Part shown: piece after piece, positions 53,599 to 61,661 of the stretch
How the letters are laid out: every line of letters begins with the position of its first letter
Position numbering within the stretch: position 1 is the first letter of the stretch
NCBI RefSeq assembly: GCF_000526995.1
Contig: NZ_AZUI01000001.1
Span: 6,056,001 to 6,120,000 of the forward strand
DNA from: Lacrimispora indolis DSM 755
GTDB taxonomy: Bacteria; Bacillota; Clostridia; Lachnospirales; Lachnospiraceae
Length of the DNA stretch: 64,000 nucleotides
Direction: 5' to 3'
Notes under the pieces: generated by a model
Seen by the model: the letters and a program-made list of their open reading frames with translations, nothing else
Databases searched by the model: none
What the model was told of the DNA's origin: nothing
Position numbers and translations under genes: made by a program

Positions 53599-54292
53599 TG
53601 TAATATCCCCTTCCCCAGGCAGTTCGGATATATTGCGGATGGCCTATATCCTTCTCCAGTTTTTTTCTTAGGTTTTTTATATGTACCATCACCGTATTGT
53701 TTGAAAGGGGAAGAAAGGGCTCCTGCCATACATGTTCATAAATTTCACGGGCAGAAAGTGTTTTTTTTCGGTTCTGTAAAAGGAGTCGCAGCACCTGATA
53801 CTCAATGCTTGTCAGCACAATCTCCTGTCCCGCAAGTGAGACAGTTCCTGTGTCCTGATCCATATGCAGATCACCTGCTCTGATTTCATTTTTAACAACT
53901 GTTTCCGGTTTTTGGTAAATAAGGCATCTGCGAAGAAGCGCCTTCACCCTTGATATCAGCTCAACAGAAGAAAAGGGTTTTACCAGAAAATCATCTCCGC
54001 CACGGGAAAAACCCTCTGCTTTGTCGGTATCCTGTGTTTTGGCAGACAGGAACAAAATGGGAATTGTCGTTGTTTCTCTTATCATTGAACAAAGCTCTAA
54101 GCCGGAACGGCCTGGCATCATAATATCTAATATTATTAAATCTGCATGAGATTTAAGCATGATCAACGCGGTCTCCCCATCGAAGGCTTCCCGCACGATA
54201 AAGCCTTCCCGGTGCAGCAGAATGCGAACGATTTCCCGGATTTCCGGATCATCATCCACAATAAGAATTGTTGCGCCTCTGGTCAGACTCAT
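53591..54292 (-). CDS. OmpR-family response regulator, first importer
   Basis: This 233-residue regulator has receiver motifs ILIVDDDPE, LIILDIMMPGRSG and LVKPFS, and a winged-helix output domain (EYQVLRLLLQNRKKTL, then VHIKNLRKKLEKD). It probably controls the ABC importer that converges on it, perhaps at the direct repeats at 47101-47120. The paralogue is at 60960. Confidence 0.9.
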   Translation of the reverse strand: MSLTRGATILIVDDDPEIREIVRILLHREGFIVREAFDGETALIMLKSHADLIILDIMMPGRSGLELCSMIRETTTIPILFLSAKTQDTDKAEGFSRGGDDFLVKPFSSVELISRVKALLRRCLIYQKPETVVKNEIRAGDLHMDQDTGTVSLAGQEIVLTSIEYQVLRLLLQNRKKTLSAREIYEHVWQEPFLPLSNNTVMVHIKNLRKKLEKDIGHPQYIRTAWGRGYYIE

Positions 54293-54459
54293 TTATCCCA
54301 CCTCCACTCCGTCACGTTGTGAAGAACCGCAACAACTTCACGAATATCCTCACGGTCATCCATAACCATGTTTTTTAAAGCGCATAATATTCTATCAACT
54401 CCTTGTTTCATCCACAATATTTGATTATTATATTATAATTTGAGATAAAGGCGAAAGTA

Positions 54460-54550
54460 AAGGGGCTGTTGCAAAAAGAAAGATAAACACCATATACTGT
54501 ATGCATAATAATATAATGTGTTATGTACTCTTCACGGCAAACAGCCCTTA
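54460..54550. repeat. Imperfect inverted repeat in the gap before the amidase
   Basis: GGGGCTGTTGC near 54462 and the inverse of AGGGCTGTTTGC near 54550 are imperfect inverted repeats around an AT-rich core of about 65 bp. It could be a small non-autonomous element or a weak terminator downstream of the amidase gene. No direct target duplication was seen. Confidence 0.3.
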
Positions 54551-54594
54551 TATTCCGGGGTCTGCCGTAAAGAGCTCCCCTCATACCATGTCTG

Positions 54595-55164
54595 TTAAGC
54601 GAAGCCAAAGTACCGCATCAATCCTAAGTAAATGCCGTAAGCAAATCCGTATAGGTCATTACGTAACTTTTCCACATCCGAAAGATTGCTCAAATATGCC
54701 AATTCAACAAGATTTGCGGGCATATCTGCATTTCTTAAAACATATAAGGAGGGATTTTCCCTGATTCCATTATTTCTCGTTCCGGTCACCTGGGTTACTC
54801 CATCCATGATCTGTTCCGCCAGCCATTGAGCCTGTGTGCCATATTGGTAAATGTACACCTCTGTCCCATTATAGGCGGGATTAGGATTATAATTGGCGTG
54901 AATGCTTATAAAGTAGTTTGCCGGCCATTCATTGGCCATGCGGACTCTCTCTGCCAGGCTGGTGGTATTGTTTGTTCCCAATACAGTATCTGGTTCCGGC
55001 CTGGACACACGTGCCTCAAACCTTGGATCATTATTCAGCAGGCTCTGTAAATACAGCCCCACCTGATAATTTATTTCCGATTCTGTCAAACCGTTTGCTT
55101 CCGCGCCGCTGTTAAAGTATCCACTGGGATTATGACCCTGATCAATAAATATTCTAATAGCCAT
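54595..55164 (-). CDS. N-acetylmuramoyl-L-alanine amidase (Amidase_3)
   Basis: This 189-residue zinc amidase cuts the bond between MurNAc and the stem peptide. Zinc ligands are the His in FIDQGHNPSG near 10, Glu in GLTESEIN near 30 and His in YFISIHANYNP near 87. The catalytic Glu is in NLVELAYLSN near 160. There is no signal peptide or cell-wall-binding domain, so it may be released by lysis or act in sporulation. AAAGGA precedes the ATG at 55164. It is a single gene. Confidence 0.9.
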   Translation of the reverse strand: MAIRIFIDQGHNPSGYFNSGAEANGLTESEINYQVGLYLQSLLNNDPRFEARVSRPEPDTVLGTNNTTSLAERVRMANEWPANYFISIHANYNPNPAYNGTEVYIYQYGTQAQWLAEQIMDGVTQVTGTRNNGIRENPSLYVLRNADMPANLVELAYLSNLSDVEKLRNDLYGFAYGIYLGLMRYFGFA

Positions 55165-55269
55165 ATCTGTATTTCCTTTCATAATCAGCTACTTTCAATA
55201 TATTCCAGGGTCTCCCAATTGCTACATTTTCCGTGATTTTTTTACAAATTCTGGGTACAGCCTTCTTCG

Positions 55270-55461
55270 TTACTGAGCCGGAGCTGCTATCAGAATTTCC
55301 CGTATAACGAAATAGATACATACAAATGGCGCCAACTGGATTACCGCACTGATTGCGGAAAGCACGCAGGAAACGATTACAAGCGGCTTATACTTTCCGG
55401 TAAATTCAAGCAGACGGGACACCCCTGCTTTTTTGGATTTTCCATGATTTGCTCCTTTCAA
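55270..55461 (-). pseudogene. ABC exporter N-terminal fragment
   Basis: About 60 codons survive. GKYKPLVIVSCVLSAISAVIQ followed by PFVCIYFVIREIL looks like the first helices of a fused ABC exporter. The frame has no ATG. An ATG with a good AAAGGAG site upstream lies in another frame (MENPKK), pointing to a slip in the following A-run. A stop ends it before the ATPase part. Confidence 0.55.
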
Positions 55462-55492
55462 AATGGAGTTGGATAATAAGAGTTCTTTGTGA

Positions 55493-55512
55493 AGTTAGTT
55501 AAAACTAACTTA
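55493..55512. promoter_or_regulatory. AAGTTAGT palindrome, operator candidate
   Basis: AAGTTAGT-TAAA-ACTAACTT (55493-55512) is a perfect inverted repeat upstream of the ABC exporter remnant. It fits a dyad operator. The rest of the gap to 55744 is AT-rich and without a gene. Confidence 0.4.
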
Positions 55513-55744
55513 AATTCAAAAAATAAAGAAGTCCGCCACTCCTTATTTACATAAAATTTAATTTTTACAGCCTTACTAACGGCCAATACCATAAATGATT
55601 ATTACTATAGACCAGTTGAATGTAAACGCACATCATTCGCAATAACTTATTATAAAGTGTTCTGACCTCTTTGTCAAGGTTTCTGTCTTCCCGTACTCAA
55701 GGTACTTAGATACAAGGCAAGCGTATCATGCGCCTGCCATTACA

Positions 55745-56158
55745 TCATTTATTAATACATTCTTTGCAATATCCGTAAACTTCTAAATTATGTCCCTTTA
55801 TATTAAAGCCATCATCTACCATCTCAGGCAATACTTTTTCCAAGGGACAGTATTTCAGGGGGAAAATTTCCCGGCACCCTAAACAGACCGCATAATGATT
55901 ATGCTGAGACCGGTTGAACTCGTAAACCGCTACTTCATTATTCATGATCGCGAATTTAGTAACTGTTCCCTTCTTTACAAAAAGCTCAAGAGAACGGTAA
56001 ATTGTTGAAAGCGCAACCGTTTTAATATCCTTTTGAATTTCTGTAAAGATTTCAATGGAACTTAAAGGCTTTTCTGCATTTCTAAGCACAGTAAGCATGC
56101 TTTCACGCGGTTTAGTTCTTTTTATGCCAGAAGGCCAGCTTTCAAAATTCTCATCCAT
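55745..56158 (-). CDS. Fur-family metalloregulator
   Basis: This 137-residue metal-dependent repressor has an N-terminal winged helix (KPLSSIEIFTEIQ, then VALSTIYRSLELFVKKGTV) and a C-terminal dimerisation domain. The structural zinc site has two CxxC pairs (VCLGCREI and YCKECINK), and regulatory-site histidines are in SQHNHYAVC and IKGHNLE. The sequence does not separate Fur, Zur and PerR. A Zur-like role is suggested by the DUF1980/permease pair nearby. Confidence 0.88.
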   Translation of the reverse strand: MDENFESWPSGIKRTKPRESMLTVLRNAEKPLSSIEIFTEIQKDIKTVALSTIYRSLELFVKKGTVTKFAIMNNEVAVYEFNRSQHNHYAVCLGCREIFPLKYCPLEKVLPEMVDDGFNIKGHNLEVYGYCKECINK

Positions 56159-56420
56159 AATAGTATTTATCTCCGATAAAAGTAAAACTGATCCTATGAA
56201 CTATAATGGGCTCTTACTCGATATTACCATATGAATCCTTTGATACCATTATGAAGACATCAGTAATTAAATGCATACCTGACTATTATGCAAGTCAAGT
56301 CAGTCTCCAGCAAAAACTGTCCTTTTTTAAAGCAAAACAGCATAGAGTTCTTCCTCTTGCAGCATTTAAATTGATATGATTCATACCAAGGAGCAATTAT
56401 CTTACACTATCTGCCGCTTT

Positions 56421-57419
56421 TCATTCTATGATTTGATCTCCATCCTTAACACAATAATGCTTTTTTACTCCCAGTTCTGCCATCCATCTTCGGGTTGCCA
56501 TGGTTTTCCATGGGCCGCTGTTTGGGCCTCCCCCATTATCATTATCCCACAGCCACTGCGGAGTTGGCCACAGACAAATTTCCGGTTTCAGGTCTTTGTA
56601 TACCTCATACCCCACACCCTCTTGTCCATGATGTGCCATAGTAACTATATCGCAGTCCAAAGCACCTAAGTTACAATCCCTGCGTAAAAGCTCTCCGGCT
56701 TCTTCTCCCATATCCCCCAAAGTTACAACATTTGTTCCATTTAAGGAGACCAGGTATGTAACTGAGCTGTTGTTAATCGGATTTTGTTCAAGCAAGTAAG
56801 ATTTATTTAAAACCTGTATCTGTGCAGGCCCTGCATGAATTATTTCCCCAGCCTGTAAATTTTTATGAAGCACAGCTTCCGGCATTAAAGACAGCGCTCC
56901 TCTTAAATAGGATACCATTCCCACAATTCCAGGGTCCTTCTGCTGGTACCATTCATCTTCTGCAAGGGAATAATATATCCCATCAATCGTTAATTCATCT
57001 CGATGCCTATAAATAACTTCCGCAATGGCTCCTACATGATCCGGATCGGGATGGGTCAGTAGCCATGCCTTTACATGCCCCCCCTTTTGTTTGATTTGAT
57101 TAAACAGGTATTCCGCATTATCGGTCCAACCTCCATCAATGACCACCAGTCCGCCTTCTCCATCCTCTATGATAACTGACAACTGCTGTGCCGCTGTATC
57201 ATGATTGGCCAGCATAGTCAGGCGCCCTGCTCCAAAAAGAGAACTAGGGTCTGTTACAGGAGTCGATACACTTCCCCATGCACCTATCTCAATCTCTGAA
57301 TCGGAAAACAATGGATCAACCGAATGTGTTTCTTCTGCATTTGCGGTTAACGGTGTATTTGCGTTAGACACACACAGTGCGAGCACCAGTAAAAACAATC
57401 CCCTATATAATCTTTTCAT
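56421..57419 (-). CDS. Secreted metallo-beta-lactamase-fold hydrolase
   Basis: This 332-residue exported protein has a signal peptide at about 1-29 (cut near ANAEE). The MBL fold follows with LVVIDGG and the motif THPDPDHVGA near 122-131, that is HxDxDH in place of HxHxDH. NVVTLGDMGEEAGELL and VTMAHHGQEGVG supply the later ligands. Related ComEC/Rec2-type MBL proteins lack a known substrate. No gene shares its operon. Confidence 0.85.
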   Translation of the reverse strand: MKRLYRGLFLLVLALCVSNANTPLTANAEETHSVDPLFSDSEIEIGAWGSVSTPVTDPSSLFGAGRLTMLANHDTAAQQLSVIIEDGEGGLVVIDGGWTDNAEYLFNQIKQKGGHVKAWLLTHPDPDHVGAIAEVIYRHRDELTIDGIYYSLAEDEWYQQKDPGIVGMVSYLRGALSLMPEAVLHKNLQAGEIIHAGPAQIQVLNKSYLLEQNPINNSSVTYLVSLNGTNVVTLGDMGEEAGELLRRDCNLGALDCDIVTMAHHGQEGVGYEVYKDLKPEICLWPTPQWLWDNDNGGGPNSGPWKTMATRRWMAELGVKKHYCVKDGDQIIE

Positions 57420-57491
57420 AGTATTATTCTTCCTTTTCCTTCTATTATTTATTGTTTTCCTTTGTAATGGATCAATTATTTAAGCAGATTT

Positions 57492-57821
57492 TCAGATAGC
57501 ATTTTTACAATTATCCCTAAGGCGATTTATACGTTTTTGTACAATAAGGTTTAAAAGGGTTACCTGCATTGCCTGTATACCCGCCGGAATGCCTACAATC
57601 ATAATGTTTTTCAGGGTGGATATACTCAGCTGAATACCGTAAAGCCACAGCCTGTACCGTTCATAGAAAGAACACAGATGCCAAAATACCAAAATGTCCG
57701 CACCACGCCCCCCACTAATTAGGGTGACTGGCCTTTCACAACCAGGTATATTAGGGCGCAACATAACCTGCTGCTTTTCTCCCAAACCTACACTATGTTT
57801 GCAAATTATCCAATTCTCCAT
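57492..57821 (-). pseudogene. MATE-family efflux fragment
   Basis: The 109-codon minus-strand frame has a C-terminal part (YGIQLSISTLKNIMIVGIPA, GIQAMQVTLLNLIVQKRIN) resembling an internal segment of MATE multidrug exporters. Its N-terminal part has no recognisable MATE start, and its first codons overlap the neighbouring NikA-like remnant. It is a decayed internal fragment. Confidence 0.5.
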
Positions 57822-58085
57822 GTTTCCGCAAGGACAGGCTGCCCCCCTTCAGCTGTATTGACCGCCAAAGATTCAAAAGCCATATTTAAGACGCCATCTC
57901 TCCCAAAAATAAATGAGGATTGATATCCCGTATATCCTTCGTGCTGGCAAACACATCTCATCCTTTTTTATCTCTGAGCCTAATCCAGAGCTGAATTCTG
58001 GCTGTTTTTCACCTTGGGAACATGCCGTGACAGACATACATAAGGCTGTTGCCGGTATAATTGCCGTAATCTTTCTAAACTTCAT
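57806..58085 (-). pseudogene. NikA-like binding-protein remnant
   Basis: An ATG at 58085 behind AAAGGACGGGGAG opens a lipoprotein signal peptide (SVTACSQGEKQ). A one-base insertion near KDE shifts to the frame reading VFASTKDIRDINPHLFLGEM. A second shift gives NMAFESLAVNTAEGGQPVLA before a stop at 57806. Joined, these match the N-terminus of nickel/peptide SBP_bac_5 receptors. Everything beyond about 90 residues is gone. Confidence 0.65.
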
Positions 58086-58099
58086 TTCTCCCCGTCCTT

Positions 58100-58156
58100 T
58101 TATAATATAGCACATAATGCAAATGCTTTTCATTTGCATTATGTGCTATATTATAA
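58100..58156. repeat. Perfect 26-bp inverted repeat
   Basis: Arms 58100-58125 and 58131-58156 are perfectly complementary around CTTTT. On the minus strand the element ends at the ribosome site of the decayed NikA-like gene and contains TATAAT in its first arm. It may be an operator dyad, a 5' leader hairpin or the terminator of the DUF1980 gene, whose stop lies 60 bp away. Confidence 0.65.
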
Positions 58157-58215
58157 GTTAGTTACGGATAACCGTCAAGAGACTTTTCGTTGTATCTTAA
58201 AGAATCAATTTAATT

Positions 58216-59061
58216 TTAATACGGATAGACATATCCCTCCACTTTTTCTGCGGGTGTTATTTTTGTCACCGCAATATAAGGATCTGCATACTTATGTCCA
58301 TTATAATCTTCGTAGTTTAAAGTCAATGTTCCCTCTACGGTTATCCACGAATCTTCTTTTAAACCTGTTACTTCCCTGTAATCACAGAGAAAACCTGCAG
58401 GAGCCAGATCAGCGACACAACAAGTCATTGCCAGACGAGCGACTGCAAACTCATTTTCTCCATAGGTTTCTGGATCCTTCAGCACATATCCGGTTATTAC
58501 AATGGTATATCCTTCGTATTCTTCCATATGCATGTACAGCTCTGAATACCACATTCCAAACAAATCATCCGATACAATAATTTTCTTTTCTTCCTTATTC
58601 AGCCCTGGCATTGCGTTCTCATTTTCGTCTTTGGCAGGTGGCTTTTCTAATGAAACCGTCTCCTGCTGCAGGTCAGATGTCCCCTCCATCTGATCCGGAA
58701 TACGCTCAGGCTCTTTTCGTTCTGCTTTACTTATCTGCAGCTTTGAGCCTTCACCAATGGTATTGTAAGAAGAAACATCAAGGGGTGTATGTGGAAGCAA
58801 CATAATTAGGACAGGGATAATTAACAGGAAACAGTGGTTCATGCGTATTTTATATCTTGGCCTGAACAATCTCCCGGTTCCGGCCAATGCCCATAATCCC
58901 AAAATACAGGCGGTAAAATACAGATAAGGCCTCATTCTCGGAGTAACATACCGAAGATAAGCTCCGCTTGCAGCGAGATAAACGATCATTCCTCCAAAAA
59001 CCATTTGACATAGGATTTCAATTAACACCTGAGGATTTAACACTTTGACTGTTTTCTTCAT
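58216..59061 (-). CDS. DUF1980/TIGR03943-family protein (YcgQ-like)
   Basis: This 281-residue membrane-anchored protein has two or three N-terminal helices (about 15-110). A charged low-complexity linker (about 120-165) is followed by a soluble domain with the family motif RLAMTCCVADLAPAGFLC near 212 and a GTLTLNYEDYNGHKYADPYI segment. Partners of this type are encoded with DUF318 permeases. The start overlaps the permease stop by 4 bp. Context in other Firmicutes suggests metal (often zinc) starvation, but function is unproven. Confidence 0.85.
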   Translation of the reverse strand: MKKTVKVLNPQVLIEILCQMVFGGMIVYLAASGAYLRYVTPRMRPYLYFTACILGLWALAGTGRLFRPRYKIRMNHCFLLIIPVLIMLLPHTPLDVSSYNTIGEGSKLQISKAERKEPERIPDQMEGTSDLQQETVSLEKPPAKDENENAMPGLNKEEKKIIVSDDLFGMWYSELYMHMEEYEGYTIVITGYVLKDPETYGENEFAVARLAMTCCVADLAPAGFLCDYREVTGLKEDSWITVEGTLTLNYEDYNGHKYADPYIAVTKITPAEKVEGYVYPY

Positions 59062-60629
59062 AACCTAATTCCCCATATCCCATACAGCAAAAAGACCAGG
59101 AAGAAGCATACCGCGACAGTTACCAGCATCAGTTTCACTATAAATCCCTTCTTAAATCCGGAGTAGAGCATCAGCATATTCTTAATGTCCATCATTGGCC
59201 CAAATACGAGAAACCCCATAACAGCCCCGGCCGGCAGCTGGCTGGCAAGGCTGCGGGCAATGACCGCATCAGATGAAGAACACAGTGACAGGATAAAAGC
59301 CGCTGCCATCATCAACAGAATCGAAGCTGCCAGTCCGCCTCTGTACTGTGTAAGAGTCAGCGGCCCATCTCCTAACGCCTGAAAAACGGCGGCTGCCAGT
59401 ATTCCAATCAGAAGGTATTTGCCTACCTGAAAAAACTCAGCCTGCCCATGACGCAGACAAAGTACCAGCTTTCCTGCCAGTGATTCAGCTTTTTGACTGT
59501 CCTCATAACAGCCGCACGCACAGATGAACCGGCTTCGTCCACCCCCCGAAAGGAGCGGGGTCTCTCTTTGGAAAACAGCAGCAAGCAATCCAATCAAAAC
59601 TGCCGCTAAAGCACCTATTCCTGCCCGACCAGCGACCACCGTCATGTTACCGCCAAACGCATAGAAGGTTGACAGCAACACAACTGGATTCATGACAGGG
59701 GCCGCCATCATAAAGGTGACTGCCACCGGCAGAGGAATTCCTTTTTTAATCAGACTTCTAAAAACTGGAATTGAAGCACAGTCACATACCGGCAATAAAA
59801 ATCCTCCGGCTAATGCTGCTGCCATTCCCAAAACAAGAGACTTTGGAAACCATCGTTCCAGCATTCCATCCGGAATCAGTATCTGAATGACAGATGAAAG
59901 CAAAATTCCAATAAGCAAAAAGGGAACTGCCTGCAGGGTCATCCCAAAAAACAGATTGACCATTCTACTGATTGGTAATCCCTCCAGTCCGGAAATGATT
60001 CCTGCCAGAAGAAACAAACAGATGATAAGCATAAATTCCATGAAAAAGGTGCTGACCGGTCCATCCGGCTCTCTTAAAACCAGCTTACAAAGTTTGCTGT
60101 AAGAGGTCATCTCTAAAATTTGTAATCCGGGATTCACCTCTTCCAACAGACGGCGGGTACGTTGATATTGACTTTTTTTATGGTAATTGCGGACAATCGC
60201 TATGTCACTTTCTGAAATCTGATCAATTAAATAAATTCCCATTCCACTGAGGAGGAATTCCAGTTTCTCAGCGTCCACAATATGGATTACCTTTTTTAAC
60301 TGGCAGACTGAGCTGAACACCGGGTCCCAAAACAGTGATAAAAGCCAGGAAAAAGGGGCTGTTCCATTCCATTCAACCCAAATCTCTTCCCAGCCTCCGT
60401 TTTGTACAACCTCGTAAATCTGATTAGGAATCTGTTCCTGCTGCTGGTCCAATAACCTTCTGGGAATCTTCAGTTTCCTATGTCCAGTATAGCCGCAAAA
60501 GAGAGCTTCTTCGCCATCCTCAAACTGTATTACCAAAGCTTTTACTTTCCTTTTATCAAACATATTGTTTAAAAAGGTGGTTTTTCCTGCATCCAGGCTC
60601 CCTGTGATAACATAAACAGGTATTGCCAT
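59058..60629 (-). CDS. CobW-like P-loop domain fused to a DUF318-type permease
   Basis: This 523-residue fusion has an N-terminal domain (about 1-200) resembling COG0523/CobW GTPases: Walker A GSLDAGKTT at 10-18, IWVEWNGTAPF for the ETSG motif and HIVDAEKL. The guanine motif NKxD has become RNYH and there is no CxCC metal motif. Residues from about 205 form a DUF318 permease with eight to ten helices and VCDCASIPVFRSLIKKGIPL plus MMAAPVMNPVVLLSTFYAF. A metal-linked transporter is likely; the fusion is unusual. It is coupled to the DUF1980 gene. Confidence 0.85.
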   Translation of the reverse strand: MAIPVYVITGSLDAGKTTFLNNMFDKRKVKALVIQFEDGEEALFCGYTGHRKLKIPRRLLDQQQEQIPNQIYEVVQNGGWEEIWVEWNGTAPFSWLLSLFWDPVFSSVCQLKKVIHIVDAEKLEFLLSGMGIYLIDQISESDIAIVRNYHKKSQYQRTRRLLEEVNPGLQILEMTSYSKLCKLVLREPDGPVSTFFMEFMLIICLFLLAGIISGLEGLPISRMVNLFFGMTLQAVPFLLIGILLSSVIQILIPDGMLERWFPKSLVLGMAAALAGGFLLPVCDCASIPVFRSLIKKGIPLPVAVTFMMAAPVMNPVVLLSTFYAFGGNMTVVAGRAGIGALAAVLIGLLAAVFQRETPLLSGGGRSRFICACGCYEDSQKAESLAGKLVLCLRHGQAEFFQVGKYLLIGILAAAVFQALGDGPLTLTQYRGGLAASILLMMAAAFILSLCSSSDAVIARSLASQLPAGAVMGFLVFGPMMDIKNMLMLYSGFKKGFIVKLMLVTVAVCFFLVFLLYGIWGIRL

Positions 60630-60959
60630 TTTCCTCCTTTACCCAAAAGATACCTTGAAATCTCTTATAAGGAAATCAAGTCTCATTCTCTATGTCCTCC
60701 ATACTTTTTATTCACTTGTCTAACAATTTATACCTTTTAAAGATTTCACAAATGTATCTAGCACACAAAATCTCATTGCAAATTATTGGATTACATTATA
60801 AGATTTTCTATGTTAAAATAAAGTAAGATAAATTTAAAAGCTGTTATCAATCCATTTATATATTAAAAGAAATTGTGAAATAAACTTATACGTATTATGT
60901 AATATGAGAGCATACACACATTACTAAATATATTCAGCTATATGCAGGAGGGAAGCTTA
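60630..60959 (+). promoter_or_regulatory. AT-rich divergent control region
   Basis: A 330-bp gap between divergent genes, with no coding sequence seen. It contains promoter-like hexamers (TTGTGA near 60873 with TATGTA 17 bases on). It ends in AGGAGG before the regulator ATG. No clear dyad was found. Confidence 0.35.
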
Positions 60960-61661
60960 ATGCGAACATCAACTATATTGATCGTAGATGATGATAAAGA
61001 TATATGTGAAGTAACGGCCGCCTTGCTGCAAAGCCAGGGCTATTCCACATTACAGGCCAACAACGGGAAGGATGCAGTGTCCATGGTTGGAAAAGATATT
61101 GATCTGATTATTTTAGATATCATGATGCCTGGAGATTCCGGTTTTACTGTGTGTGAGAAAATGCGCAGGGTGACGACCGCACCTATTCTGTACTTAAGTG
61201 CTAAAAGCTTACCAAAGGATAAAGAAACTGCATTTAATTCAGGGGGAGATGATTACTTAACAAAGCCCTTTATTCCGGGTGAACTTCTGATAAGGGTAAA
61301 GGCCATGCTCAGAAGGTATCACATTTACTCAGGCAGCAAACAACATTCCCGCCTAAACTCAGATTTTATTCAGATTAACGAGCTGGCCATACACCCAACC
61401 TCCGGAGAAGTTTTTTTGAATGATTCACCTATATTTTTGAGACACAAAGAATATCAGCTTTTATCTTATCTTGCACAAAATAGAAGGGTCGTTTTTTCGG
61501 TGCAGGTCCTTTATGAAGAGCTTTGGGCTGAGCCATATCTTCCCTCTGCAAACAATACAGTGATGGTGCATATTCGGAATCTAAGACAAAAAGTAGAGAA
61601 AGATCCCCAGCATCCCAAATACATTCTCACTGTTTGGGGGGAGGGGTATCAGATTGTTTAG
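60960..61661 (+). CDS. OmpR-family response regulator, second importer
   Basis: This 233-residue regulator has receiver motifs ILIVDDDKD, LIILDIMMPGDSG and LTKPFI, and a winged-helix domain (EYQLLSYLAQNRRVVF, then VHIRNLRQKVEKD). The output end is very similar to the regulator at 53591 (AEPYLPSANNTVMVHI against QEPFLPLSNNTVMVHI). The ATG at 60960 follows AGGAGGG. It overlaps the kinase gene by 8 bp. Confidence 0.9.
   Translation: MRTSTILIVDDDKDICEVTAALLQSQGYSTLQANNGKDAVSMVGKDIDLIILDIMMPGDSGFTVCEKMRRVTTAPILYLSAKSLPKDKETAFNSGGDDYLTKPFIPGELLIRVKAMLRRYHIYSGSKQHSRLNSDFIQINELAIHPTSGEVFLNDSPIFLRHKEYQLLSYLAQNRRVVFSVQVLYEELWAEPYLPSANNTVMVHIRNLRQKVEKDPQHPKYILTVWGEGYQIV

Noticed and set aside
54460..54550. 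An insertion sequence of the IS6 type
   Set aside because: GGGGCTGTTGC resembles IS6-family ends, but the repeats are imperfect, only about 90 bp apart, and no transposase or target duplication is present.
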